Below, one piece after another: positions 35,301 through 47,300 of a stretch of DNA of 64,000 bases. The stretch is from Pratylenchus scribneri (taxonomy: Eukaryota > Nematoda > Chromadorea > Rhabditida > Pratylenchidae): NCBI GenBank assembly GCA_030063045.1, contig JAQSEB010000002.1, positions 1,116,001 through 1,180,000 on the forward strand. The letters run 5' to 3'. The position numbers and the translations under genes are program-made. The notes beneath the pieces were generated by a model. It was not told the origin of the DNA. It did not search any database and worked only from the letters and a program-made list of their open reading frames with translations. Each line of letters starts with the position of its first letter. Positions within the stretch are counted from its first letter, which is position 1.

Positions 35301-38300
35301 GTGCCGAATGGGTGATAAAAATTCATCACAGAAATTTTGTTTTAAACTATAATCAAAAAAAAAAATTGTCAAATCCTTTTCCATCCGATTATAATTTATT
35401 CAGATATTTTTTCTCTAAAATTTGTTTTGTTAAAATATTCTAATCTTTTTCTTAAATCAGGGCCAAATCTTTCTTTTTTACACATTTTCCTATTCATTTC
35501 CTTAATTAATTTCAAATCCATTCCTAAACTATGTCCCCATTCTTGCAAAAAATTGTCAAATCCCATCCAAATTCTTTAAAATTCTCTTAAAATTAATTTT
35601 TTTTTCCTCCTAAAATTTGCCTTTTCCTCACCCTTTGCCCGGCGTTGTGCCACCGTCTCCAACATTTCGATGCCATTATTCACACTCATCAATTGTTGTT
35701 GCTTTTGTTGATCTTTGCTGGATTTTCTCTTCACTTTGGCCTTGGCCATTCCCTCTCCCTCTTCCTTGCTACTTTCCTTGCGCATTCTGTTTTCCATTCG
35801 CCAACAGACCATTTGCCAAAAATGCCTATTGGCCCCGTCCAATTCTCGCAACATCAACGGCAACTGTTCCAGCTCATACGGGGTCAAAAGTGCAGCAACT
35901 TGGCCACCATCCACAACGCCTGAAGTGCGTTTTTGTGACCACCATTTTGACATTTGCCGGGTTATCCGTCGATTATTTTGGTTTTGGCATCCAACGCCGA
36001 GGATAGAGCCCAACAAAGGAGGGCAAAATTGTCCACCGGAACCACCACAACAGCAACCGCACATTTTTGGGATGGAATTTGATGATTGTTGTTGAGATTG
36101 GGAAGATGGAATATTAATGTTTTGATGACTTCTGGAACGGAAAATATTGTTGCTTTTGGCCATTTATATTTATTTGTGTGTGTTTTGAATTGGCGAGAAT
36201 ATTACGCGTTTTTTGGGTGGGAATTGGGATTATTTTAGATAGAAGAATATGAATTATTAGGATTTTGAATGAACAATGGAAATGTTGAAATAAGCCAAAA
36301 AGAATTACTGAATGGAATGAATATGGGAGGCGTGGGCAAAATTTCCGCGCAGAGTACGTGGAATTGTGGAAAGGGAGGGAAAAAAAGAGGAGGGGGAACG
36401 GGGCATTGTTCCGGCGATAGTGGCCTTAATTTGGAGGGAAATAATTTGTGGCTAAGCCTGTGAACAAAATTTGTTGGTTGGTCACACGGCAAAAATGCGG
36501 ATGTGAATTTATTCGAGGGGAAAATGTTCAGAGGAAGGGAAAGGGGTTGATGAAGCAATGGAATGGGAAAAGGTGAATTTGCCCCTGGGGGAAAGAAGCG
36601 GGGAAGAAGGTGAATTTACCCCCTTGGGGGAAAGAAATGAGCGGAATGAAGAGAACGGGGGTGGGTGGGAGACCAATTTAGAATTTAGCCAGTCCTTGGG
36701 ATCTATGGCCAAAAGGAGCAGAGGTAGCAAGAAGAAGGAGCTAAATTTGGCACATCTGTTTGTCCTTTTTATTTTCGTAAATTTACCTCCCATATTCATT
36801 CGGGGAAAAATGATTCGAAGGGGGCAAAGGCGATGTCCAAACAATTTGGCCCATAATTGTGATGGCGCAAATTGCGGTGGGTGGATAGGGAAAATGGCAA
36901 GGAAATCTCGCGGAGGATGGGATAGGGACCAAAAAATTTTTGTGAGGGATTTTTCATTTACATTCACAAAAGCGGATGATTGCGACCATTCTACAACCCC
37001 GAAAAATGAGGCAAAAAATATGGGCCAAAATTTGTTGGTGAATTGTGAAGGTGGAGAACAATTTTATGCCATTGAGGCCAAGGAAATGGCGTGGGATGAC
37101 ATTTTTTGGGCAAATTGGGTGGCCATGGTCCAACCTTCGCGTGTTCGTTTGGCCATTTCCATTCATTCTTTTTGTTCAATTTTGTCAACCAACCAATAGA
37201 ATAACGGTGAAATGAAAAAAGTGTTGGAAAGAACATCGCCGCGCGTGAAAATCGCCTTTTTCCGGTCTGGGCCCAAATTTTTACTAGTTGGAAAATGTAT
37301 TTTTTGGGAGGATAAAAAATTTAAAATTTAAAAGAGAAAAATTTGAAATGGACAAAAGAGATTTGGGAAATGGCCAGGAAAATGTGAGAGGATTATTTGA
37401 AAGGGCGAAGGGAAATGGATGGGCGGGAAAATGGCCACACCTAAATATGCAAAAAGTGGGAAAAGAAGATTAATAAAAAAACGAAGGGGGAATCTGGCAA
37501 AAGGTCACATTCATTGGCATTGGCATTAGTTGTGGCGATGAATTGGCCATTAATGAATGGTTTTCCCTCCTTTCCATGGCCGAATTAATTCGCAGATTAT
37601 TTTCCCATAATTATGGGCAAATTAGTTGATGGGGGCAAATTTTATGTACAAAAACATTGGCAATCGGATTTTGTTTTAGGGAAAATTTGTTTATACATTT
37701 TTGACTTATAAATTAAAGAATTTATGGGAAATTAGCGTTTTTGGCTTTAAAACATTTTTTGGAGAGCATTTTAAGCGGGGCGGAAATACTCACTCAAAAA
37801 TTGTGCCAAAAACAAATTATAGTCCAAGGGAAAATATGCCACCTTCCCACCCAATTTCCGGGGTAAATTTATATTTTCTCAAGGTATCAAAAAATTGTTT
37901 GTATTAGCCAAGTTTTTGTACACCATTTTTAACCTTTCAGTGGATACAATTTTTTTGAATTGCAAGGGAAAATATGCAATCGAGAAAAAATACAAAAATT
38001 GATGCCAAAAAATGATCATTTTAGATTGGATTATATGACGATGAACTAATTAAAATTGCCCTTTTTATATTTAATTTTTTTTAAGTAAATTATTTTTGGT
38101 ATAGCAGAGAAAATCATCAAAATGTGTGGGTAATTTTCCACACTTGAATGGAGTCGGCGGATATGGACGGCTAAATTATAATAGCAAAGATAAATAAAAG
38201 TATCGGACTGACTTTTCCCATTAAATTTTCTTTAATTTTGTATTTTAATTTTGTATGTAAATATTTTATAAAAATGAATTTTTGAGCAGAGAGGAGCCAA

Positions 38301-41300
38301 TGTGGGCTGTGAGGCTAATTCCACACACTTTATTAATGAGTGGGGTGGCGGAAACGGCTAAATATAATAACAAGACAAAAGCATCGTGGACTGACATTAG
38401 TAGGCGAGAATGTGGACTGTCTTTAATTTTGCACTTTAATTTTGTACATAAATATTTTATAAATTTTTGGGCAAAGAGAGGAAAGTCAATATGTGGGGTA
38501 ATCTCCGCTTTAATAAGTTGCAATTTTTATCCAATTTTGACTGCTGGGCTAAATATTTAGCCTGGGCAAAAGCATCAACGATGTTTAGTGAAAAGAATGT
38601 GGCAGACTTTAAGCCGTTTTCAAATTGTCTTTAATTTAATTTTTAAATGGAATAAAGATAGATAGCTTATAAATAAAATGGCCGACTTATGTTCAAAATT
38701 TTCCTTAAAGTGATTTAATTGACTGAATTCAGACAAAGCTTAAAATAAATCTGAAATTTATTTTTTTGTGCCAAATTTTTCACTAAGACAAAATTAGCAG
38801 ACAGCAATTTTATTTCTCTAGAGAAGATTCCGGCAACTTTTGCATCAATTAAGCGAGATAACGTTTTTTTTTTACGTCTGTAGAGACCATCAAACATCAA
38901 TGAATTGGGGCGTTTTTGAATTTGAGCAGAAGCATGTATAGAAAAATTGCGCGTGGAAGCAAAAAATAGTGCTAAAAAAATTAAAAACGAATAAAAATAG
39001 AAAATGCGGCAAATTGTGAAAAAGGGCCGAGGTTAAATTGGATAAATGAATGAATGGAATAATTTTTGCCACTTTTTTGATTTTCACATTGAATTCAGCT
39101 GCTTTGAAATTAGCAGAGGTTATTTTAAGCAAAATTAGTGACCAATTCAATGTTGACTTTTTTTTTTGCGCGTGCCTCCAAATTTTTGGTTAAATTTAAA
39201 TGCGGAAAATTGTTGCTTGCTTGGAAGATGGGACAAATTTAGAAAAAAAATTAGGGTGGCATATTTTTTTTTTTGTATATTTTTAATTTTAAAATATTTT
39301 ATTTTTGAATAATTTAACTTTGAACATGTTTAATCTTTAAAATGTGATAAAATGTTCCCATTTTGGTTTGGTATTTTCAGAGAAAAGGAATGAATAATGG
39401 CCATTCTACACCAAAGAAATATTTTGCTTACGTAAATAGGCCACCACCAATTTTTTGTTTTGTTGCAAAAAATTTTTTTGGGAACAAATATGGAAAAAAA
39501 ACAATGGAATTGAAGAAAATGAGGGAAACCAATTTTGGCATTCCAAAAGATTTGAAAATGAAGGGAAATTTGGGTGGAGGAATTCGCTTTTTGGTTGGGA
39601 CAAATAAATGGAAAATAATAAAATGTAAAAAAAAATTGCGCATCATTGGCAAAAAGGAAGCACGCAAATTGGATCATTTTTAGTTTTGAAATTTTTTTGG
39701 CAATGGACTTCCAACTGAAATTCACTAGAAGGAAAAATGCCGTTTTAGAAGTTTGGCAAAACAAAACAAAAAGAAAAGCTCGGGGGAATGTCAATTTGCA
39801 TAGCAATATGATATCATTTTGGGATCGGCATTTTATGCAAATAGGTAGAGAACACAAAACTCAAATTTGAATGAGCTGAAAGCGACCAAAAAGAATTGAA
39901 AAAAGGAGAATAAATTGCACATCATCGACAAAAAAAGAGACGCGCAAGTGGCTCATTGTCTGTTTTTGGATTTTTTTTTATGAAGTAAATGCTAAAAGAA
40001 TTTTGTAAATAAAATAAACAAAACAAAAACAAAAGGATAAGCCTTGGGGAATGTCAATTTATTTAGAGCGCTTTATACATAGCATTCTGATATCATTGAC
40101 AAATTTTAATAATGATATCATTTTGGGATGGGCATATTATGCAAATATTTAAGTCAAAAAAATTCAGATTTGAATGAATTGAAGCGGAAAGGAACTGCTG
40201 AAATGGAATTGAAGGGAAAAATAGCCAAAATATGAGCCAACCTTTCAAAAATAAAGGGGAGAGAATAAATAAATAAATAGCAAATATATCGTCAATCGGT
40301 TTAGGCTCTAAAGGCTAAAATGCAAAATATTAAGTACATACTAAACACGTAAATCGGTGCAGGTCATGCAAAAAACTTGGTTTTTGAGGGCTTCCTTGTT
40401 AAATGTTAATAAAGTGCAATATTGTATCTGCTGATTCTGATTCCAAGAGAATTTTTTTGCAAGAGATTGGGCCCCAAAGCAAAATTGGAAGGAAGTCCCT
40501 GAAAAGATCGAGGGGCAATGCTTGCGTAAAGCTTGGAACTGGAAGTAAAGATTTCGGAGAAGCCCAATTTGTCGCCAATAATAACACTCTCTAGGATTGT
40601 TGCAATTTATGAATGGCAAACATTCAACTAATAATATTAGAAATTGTATCCAAAAATATTGAAAATTTTGTTAATCCTAATTAGATATAATTTTATAAAT
40701 GTATTTTGAGCGTAACTCCACCAATTTAAACAAAAATGAAAGCTAAAAGTTTGCTGTACAATATTCTATTAAAATCAGAAAAATTGGTTCAATCCTGGAA
40801 ATAATTATTTTATTATAAATGGCGAAAAATTGAGGTCAGAACAAGTTTGGGTTTGGGACTGCATAGTGCGTATCCAAAGCCAAGTTGGGAATCTCTCGAA
40901 AAGCTGGAGGGGAAATGCTTGCGCAGGATCTGATGTGAGGCTGAAACTAAATATCTGGCATAAATGGCCAAGAGATGCCAAGGAAATGAAGGGGCGATGA
41001 CGAAAATGGAGGCGGGAAATATGGTTTAAAAATGCGCATAATAACAAAATATGGACCAAAAATGTATAAAAATGGACAAAAATGGCATTTGAAAGTGGGA
41101 AGGAAAAAGAGGGTTTAGGCACGACATTTTCCCCTTGGAGAATTTTTTTTTAATGGTTGCTTTGCGCAATATGCACTGCCCCTGGAAATTGGAAATGAAT
41201 GCCAACAAAAGTCCAATAAGCATTGATGACGAAGGAAAATATGGGAGACTGGGAAAGGGGGAAATGAAGTTAATATGTAATATGAGTGGAGGACAAATTG

Positions 41301-44300
41301 ATGACGAAAAACATTAGACGAAAATATTTGCGGTTGGTAAAGTCGAAATGGCCAATAGGCTAAACAATGGACGTAAACAAAACACCCAAAAGGAATGCCA
41401 AATATTTTGTATTTTTATTTTTTGTGTGAGGATTAAGGCTAGAACCAATTTTATACCATATAAATGATTAAATTGAGCATTTTTGTAACATATTTTGGCC
41501 ATAATATTGACTTTAATTACTTTCAAAGAGGGCAAATGATAATGGAGAACAAAAAGGTTTAATAAATACACATAAATAACAAGGAAACAGAAGAGTGGAT
41601 GCCCAAAAATGGATGGTATTTTTACGGGAAAAAACAAAATAATGAGGCCATCATTTTGGGAATATAAAATGAAACGGTGAAGGTTTAAAAAATCACACAA
41701 AAACATAAACAAGACCCAAAAAAGAGGATTGTCCAAAAATGGATGCCATTTTTTGTTTGTAGTAAATAACAAAAATTGGGCCATCATTTTGAGAAAATTG
41801 GATGAAGCGGGAAATATGGCCATACCATTAAAGGGAATGGAAACACGCGCAAAATGAAGGGGATAAAACACAGGAAATGTTTGTTGGATTGGTTTTGGTG
41901 TACCCTATTCATTCAAATTTAAATTGAGGGCCAATTCAATGGGAATGGGACGATGTTTGCATACATAAATTGAAATTCGGAATGGAAAAGTGCATTTATG
42001 TTGGGTATTGAAAAGGAGAAAATTAGAGGGGAAATGTTGTATGAAAATTGCGCCCATTGAATGGATTTATTTAAGTGTATTAATAAGCAGACTTTGCATA
42101 TGCGCAAATTTGCGCGAGCACAATTACAATTAGGTAAAATGAAGTTGAAGTAGATGCTTTCAATTTGGATCATTTCCTTTGCGTCTTCTACAAAATTGTT
42201 TGCATTTTTATGCCATCATTCAATGTCAATAGTCGAAATAAACATCTTTTTATTAGGAGGCTTTTTTGAGTTCATATTCATATTTCATTGCCAAAAAATA
42301 TCAGCTCAATGAGAAATTATTTAATAAAAAACATATTTAATTAATTAAAAATTGCTCTATATATTTCCGGAAAGTTATAATCAAATTTCTTTCCGGTTGT
42401 TCCGGAAAGTTTTATTCTAACTTCTTTCCGGTTGTTCCGGAAAGTTTTAATCTAATTTCTTTCCGGTTGTTCCGGAAAGTTTTAATCTAATTTCTTTCCG
42501 GTTGTTCCGGAAAGTTTTAATCTAACTTCTTTCCGGTTGTTCCGGAAAGTTTTAATCTAACTCCTTTCCGGTTGTTCCGGAAAGTTTTAATCTAACTTCT
42601 TTCCGGTTGTTCCGGAAAGTTTTAATCTAATTTCTTTCCGGTTGTTCCGGAAAGTTTTAATCTAATTTCTTTCCGGTTGTTCCGGAAAGTTTTAATCTAA
42701 TTTCTTTCCGGTTGTTCCGGAAAGTTTTAATCTAATTTCTTTCCGGTTGTTCCGGAAAGTTTTAATCTAATTTCTTTCCGGTTGTTCCGGAAAGTTTTAA
42801 TCTAATTTCTTTCCGGTTGTTCCGGAAAGTTTTAATCTAATTTCTTTCCGGTTGTTCCGGAAAGTTTTAATCTAATTTCTTTCCGGTTGTTCCGGAAAGT
42901 TTTAATCTAATTTCTTTCCGGTTGTTCCGGAAAGTTTTAATCTAATTTCTTTCCGGTTGTTCCGGAAAGTTTTAATCTAATTTCTTTCCGGTTGTTCCGG
43001 AAAGTTTTAATCTAATTTCTTTCCGGTTGTTCCGGAAAGTTTTAATCTAATTTCTTTCCGGTTGTTCCGGAAAGTTTTAATCTAACTTCTTTCCGGTTGT
43101 TCCGGAAAGTTTTAATCTAACTCCTTTCCGGTTGTTCCGGAAAGTTTTAATCTAATTTCTTTCCGGTTGTTCCGGAAAGTTTTAATCTAATTTCTTTCCG
43201 GTTGCTTTCCGGAAAATTTTAATCTAACTTCTTTCCGGTTGTTCCGGAAAGAATTAATCTAAAAAATAAGGCTTATTATTAAGAATGTCTTTGCTTGAAA
43301 TATTTATTAGAAAATTTTTTCCATCAAATAAACATATAAAAAATATGTGCCAAACAATTGGTCCCGATTATATCCAATAAAATGGATGGGATTGGGGAGG
43401 CAAAAGGCAATTCCCAATTAGATTACAAAATCATCAAAATTCTTAGTGGCCAATAAAAAATAAATTTTAATGAAGAGATCAGCCGGGCACCTGGCCAGAG
43501 AATTTGGGCCAAAAATTTTATTGGGGGTTATATTTTATGCTTTATATCGATGTTCTCAATTTTTCCAAACTATGCCTATTTTTTTCTTGGTCTAAGTAAG
43601 TTATTAGTTGGGTCCAGGAAGATTTATATGTGAATAATTCGAGATAGAAATTGGAATAATTTGGAACGGAAATATGTACCAAAAATCGCTATTTTTTCTG
43701 ATGGCATTTTTTGGTACCAAAAATATTCTTTAATGAATAAAAAGGGAAATTGAGGAAAATTTGACAAAGGAAATTGGAAATAAAATAATAAATTACAATA
43801 AATAAGATTTAATCCTTTAATGAAGATCGGCGAAAATTGCAATTTTGGCTCATTGTTGAGATTCCCGCCATTTCTATATACAGTTTTTATGGGCAATAAG
43901 GAAGGAATTGGCTGGCCACAAATATCCATTCTTTTGTCCTTTCTTTTATTCCCCATATTTCTTTATAATTAAAAATTGTAACTGATGAGCTAAAATTGGC
44001 AGATGATAAAAATTAAAATTGGAGGGAAAAATTGGAAAAAAAATTAAATTGGAATCTGGATGAATAATAAAATTAAAAAAATATTTTTCAGTCTTGGTGA
44101 CACCAGCTGGGAAATTGCCGTTGGCCGGGACACTCAAGAGGAACGAGCTCTTGAGGTGGAACAATGCGAATGCCCACCGGGTTATATTGGCACTTCATGC
44201 GAGGATTGCGCCCCAGGCTATGAACGGGCACCTGGCCCATATTTGGGTGTTTGTGTGCCGGCAAGACGGCCTCCACCACCGCGGGTGTGCCCTCCAGGCT

Positions 44301-47300
44301 ATCATGGTGCCAATTGTGAGGTAAACATGAGAGAGGAGGATGGTTTCGGGAAATATTTTGGGGACAATCTAATGGCAATATGGCTGTTCGGAATTCGGAT
44401 GATAAAATTGCTTTGGGATACCATCAAAGATCAAAAATACTTAAAAGTATATTTAAGTCTAACCTACTAAATGGTTTAAATTTATTCCAGGGTTATTATT
44501 GGGATATTGTCAGGAAAAATCTAAATGGCCTAAATTTTATACTAGTCTAAATTACAGGGATTTTTATCAGGAAAAAATTAGATAATTTATGCCAGTGACA
44601 AAGTCGAAAATTAATAGGAATGTGAAGGGGGGGGGGGGGGGAATCCTTTCAAAAAAGAGCAAGAAGGATTGCTCAGTGGTAAAAAGAAAAATTTATTGGC
44701 CAAAAAGGTAACATTTAATAAATTGGCACCTGTTACTTTTCTTTTGTACTATTTAGTTACGAATTCACATTTATTCGGAGTCATTGGGAGGACATTTTAG
44801 TTGGCAAAAATAACAGCGAAGCCACATTATATTAATTGGCCATTCATAAAAAGGAATGATCATTAGAATAAAATGAAAGGGCAAATAACAATTTTAATTA
44901 AAATAAAATGGAAAGGCAAAATTATAGAATGAGGAAATAAATGCAGGCAAAATTTATAATAATTTTAGAATAAGGAAAAAAAATTGTGAATGGGCCCTCC
45001 GGAAATAATCCAAATTTATCTGACAAATTGAAGGGAATGAGAAATTTCCGCTTTCATCATTTTTTGATTTAATAATTAATTTTTTAGGCCATATTTGGCC
45101 ACAATTTAAATTACTGTAAATTAGATATACACATCCATTTTTAATTGTTTACAATTTTTGGGAACATTTATAAGAAAATATTTCCGCAATTCAAACAAAA
45201 AATGTAGCCTATTTCGCATTAATTTAATATTAATAGACAAGAATAAAATGCGCATTAAATTTGACTAAAAATATAATATTATACGTAGGAATTTTGAGAC
45301 CAAATATCAAATAAGAGTTAATCTAATTTATATTTAATTTTATTTGCCATAAATAAAAATTGGATACATGTCAATTTTTAATTTTTTACGGTTTTTTTTT
45401 ATTATTTTCACAGAATCAAAAAAAATAAAAATAAAATAAAAATGCGCGTCGAATATTCCACTCATTTAATTAGATAGATCATAAAATGCTAATTAAATTT
45501 GACTATTAATGGTAAAATATTTTACGTAGGAATGTTTAATTGAATTTTATTACTTCCATAAATAAAATCAGTAGATCGAAAAATCAGAAAAATTTAATAA
45601 AATAATTATTCTACGAAATTGTTTAAATAAAATCCCTAAATGAAAAAATTTGATAAGAGAATTATTTTAAAAAAATTCTTTAGCCTCTTTTAATGTTTTT
45701 TACGTTAATTCGCCTCAGATCTATCTTTGGAGAATTTGAATTGGAGAAAAACGAAATAAAAATAATAGAATAAATGAAGATAGATCAAAAAATAATAGAT
45801 AATATTTTTGGTAAAATTTTTACTTGGAGAGGAATTGTGATGACACAAAAATAGTCATAGACACAAATTTATTCAAGGAATCCGGCGGGCATTTTTCCTT
45901 ATTAAATTTTATTAATAATCCATTGGTGCGTCAAAATCCCCCCCCCCCCCCCCATTCCTCTAGAGAAGCCTTCCTAAAGTCCAATATGGAGCCAATCCGT
46001 CCTTGTCCATTAATTTGGCAAACCAACGGATTTGGCCACAAATCCCCTCTTTGTCCACTTCACAGTGCCAAAATCCTCCCCTATAAGTCCACAAGCACTA
46101 ATCGCGCTCTTTGACGTAACCAAAACAGGCATTTCGATTAGACACACGGCCACATTTTGGTGGATTATTATGGGGGAATAGTATGGGGGCGAATTAGCAG
46201 ATTTTCTTGGAAAGAAAGGACAAATTGAAGAGAAGAAAAATGTGGCCAATAAAGCCCTTTTTCTCCATAGACTTTTTACAATTTAATAGAAAAATGGACA
46301 ATTTAATCGGGAAATGTGTTGAGGGACTTTGCCTTTTCAAAAAAATGCAAAATTAATTTAATTCAGCTTTAATTTAATTTAATATTCATTTTAAAACTCT
46401 TTGATGAGGGAAACCGAAAAAAATAAGGTTGAAAGTACGGGAAAATGGAGGAAGTATTTTATGATTTGAATTTTGGATTTGAAGAATATGGACGGATGCC
46501 GGATGGCACGCAATATTTAAATATGTACCCAAAAACACAACACTGTGGGCGTAGGCCAATTTGATACAATCTGGAAGGGCATTCAAAATTTTGTTTTTGA
46601 GTTGGATTTTCTTGGAATTTTGTTAGCCTAGTTTATTAGAAAAATAAAAATAAATTATTAAATTGAGAAATTTGGGAAATTATATGGAGGAGGCCGCGTC
46701 TATAGAAATGAGTCGGTGTGGGAATTCGATTCGGTGATTTTATTTCCTTAAAAATTGTGTCTACTATTTCGAGATTTGATAAAACAAATTTCTCAGAATT
46801 TGATCCACTTTTTTGGCATAAATAATAACAAATTATTTATTTGGTGAGAAAATTGGGTCGCGTCTCTCTAAAAACTGTGTTGGTGTGGGAATTTTGGCAA
46901 TGACCATTTGGTTTTGTAAATAAAATACAATATTTTTCCCACTCTAATTAAGTATTGCTCACCGGGCTATTCTCGACCCCCCGGCGATCCCCGTTCCAAT
47001 GTTTGTGTCCGTTGTGAATGCCACAATCATGCCAGCCATTGTGACAGTGAATATGGCACTTGCATTGATTGCCAACACAATACTGAGGTAAATTTTGAGG
47101 ATTTAAACATGGAATTTAATGCATTAAAAACTTCGATAAATTCATAGTTTTTTTGAGACTTTAAATTTAAATTAAAATAGTCCACAAAATTGAGAAATTA
47201 ATCCATCCAAAAAATCAGAGCATCCCAACTTGTCTCATTTTAAAATAACTCTTCAAGGTATGAACCATTTTTGGTGATTTAAGTATCGAATTAAAGATCG

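Larger units (their letters stand above)
36164..44091. other. Rest of perlecan intron 19: promoter side of the nested gene and degenerate tandem duplications
   Basis: Directly right of 36163 should lie the promoter of the nested minus-strand gene; 36500-36720 is purine-rich on the plus strand. A 213-codon ORF (36558-37199, plus) is long but low in complexity and overlaps an equally open minus frame, so I do not accept it. About 38150-38660 holds three diverged tandem copies of a roughly 180-bp unit (GGCTAAAT..AATA..CAAA..AAAGCATCG..GACTG..CTTTAATTTTG). About 40430-40570 and 40840-40970 are a diverged pair, and so are 41570-41680 and 41690-41805. No transposase or gene was recognised. Confidence 0.5.

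Noticed and set aside
36558..37199. 213-codon plus-strand ORF in intron 19
   Set aside because: Purine-rich and low in complexity at the start, overlapped by an equally open 152-codon minus frame, with no domain or splice partner. It lies where the promoter of the nested minus-strand gene is expected.
39330..39857. 175-codon minus-strand Phe/Ser/Lys-rich ORF
   Set aside because: Composition is what reading a purine-rich strand backwards gives; no motif and no splice context.
41314..41871. 185-codon minus-strand hydrophobic ORF
   Set aside because: It spans two diverged tandem DNA repeats and has AT-driven Phe/Leu/Ile composition. The internal repeat explains the open frame.
44665..44690. 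GCTCAGTGGTAAA resembling a tRNA D-arm / A box
   Set aside because: No anticodon stem, T-arm or acceptor stem can be built around it.
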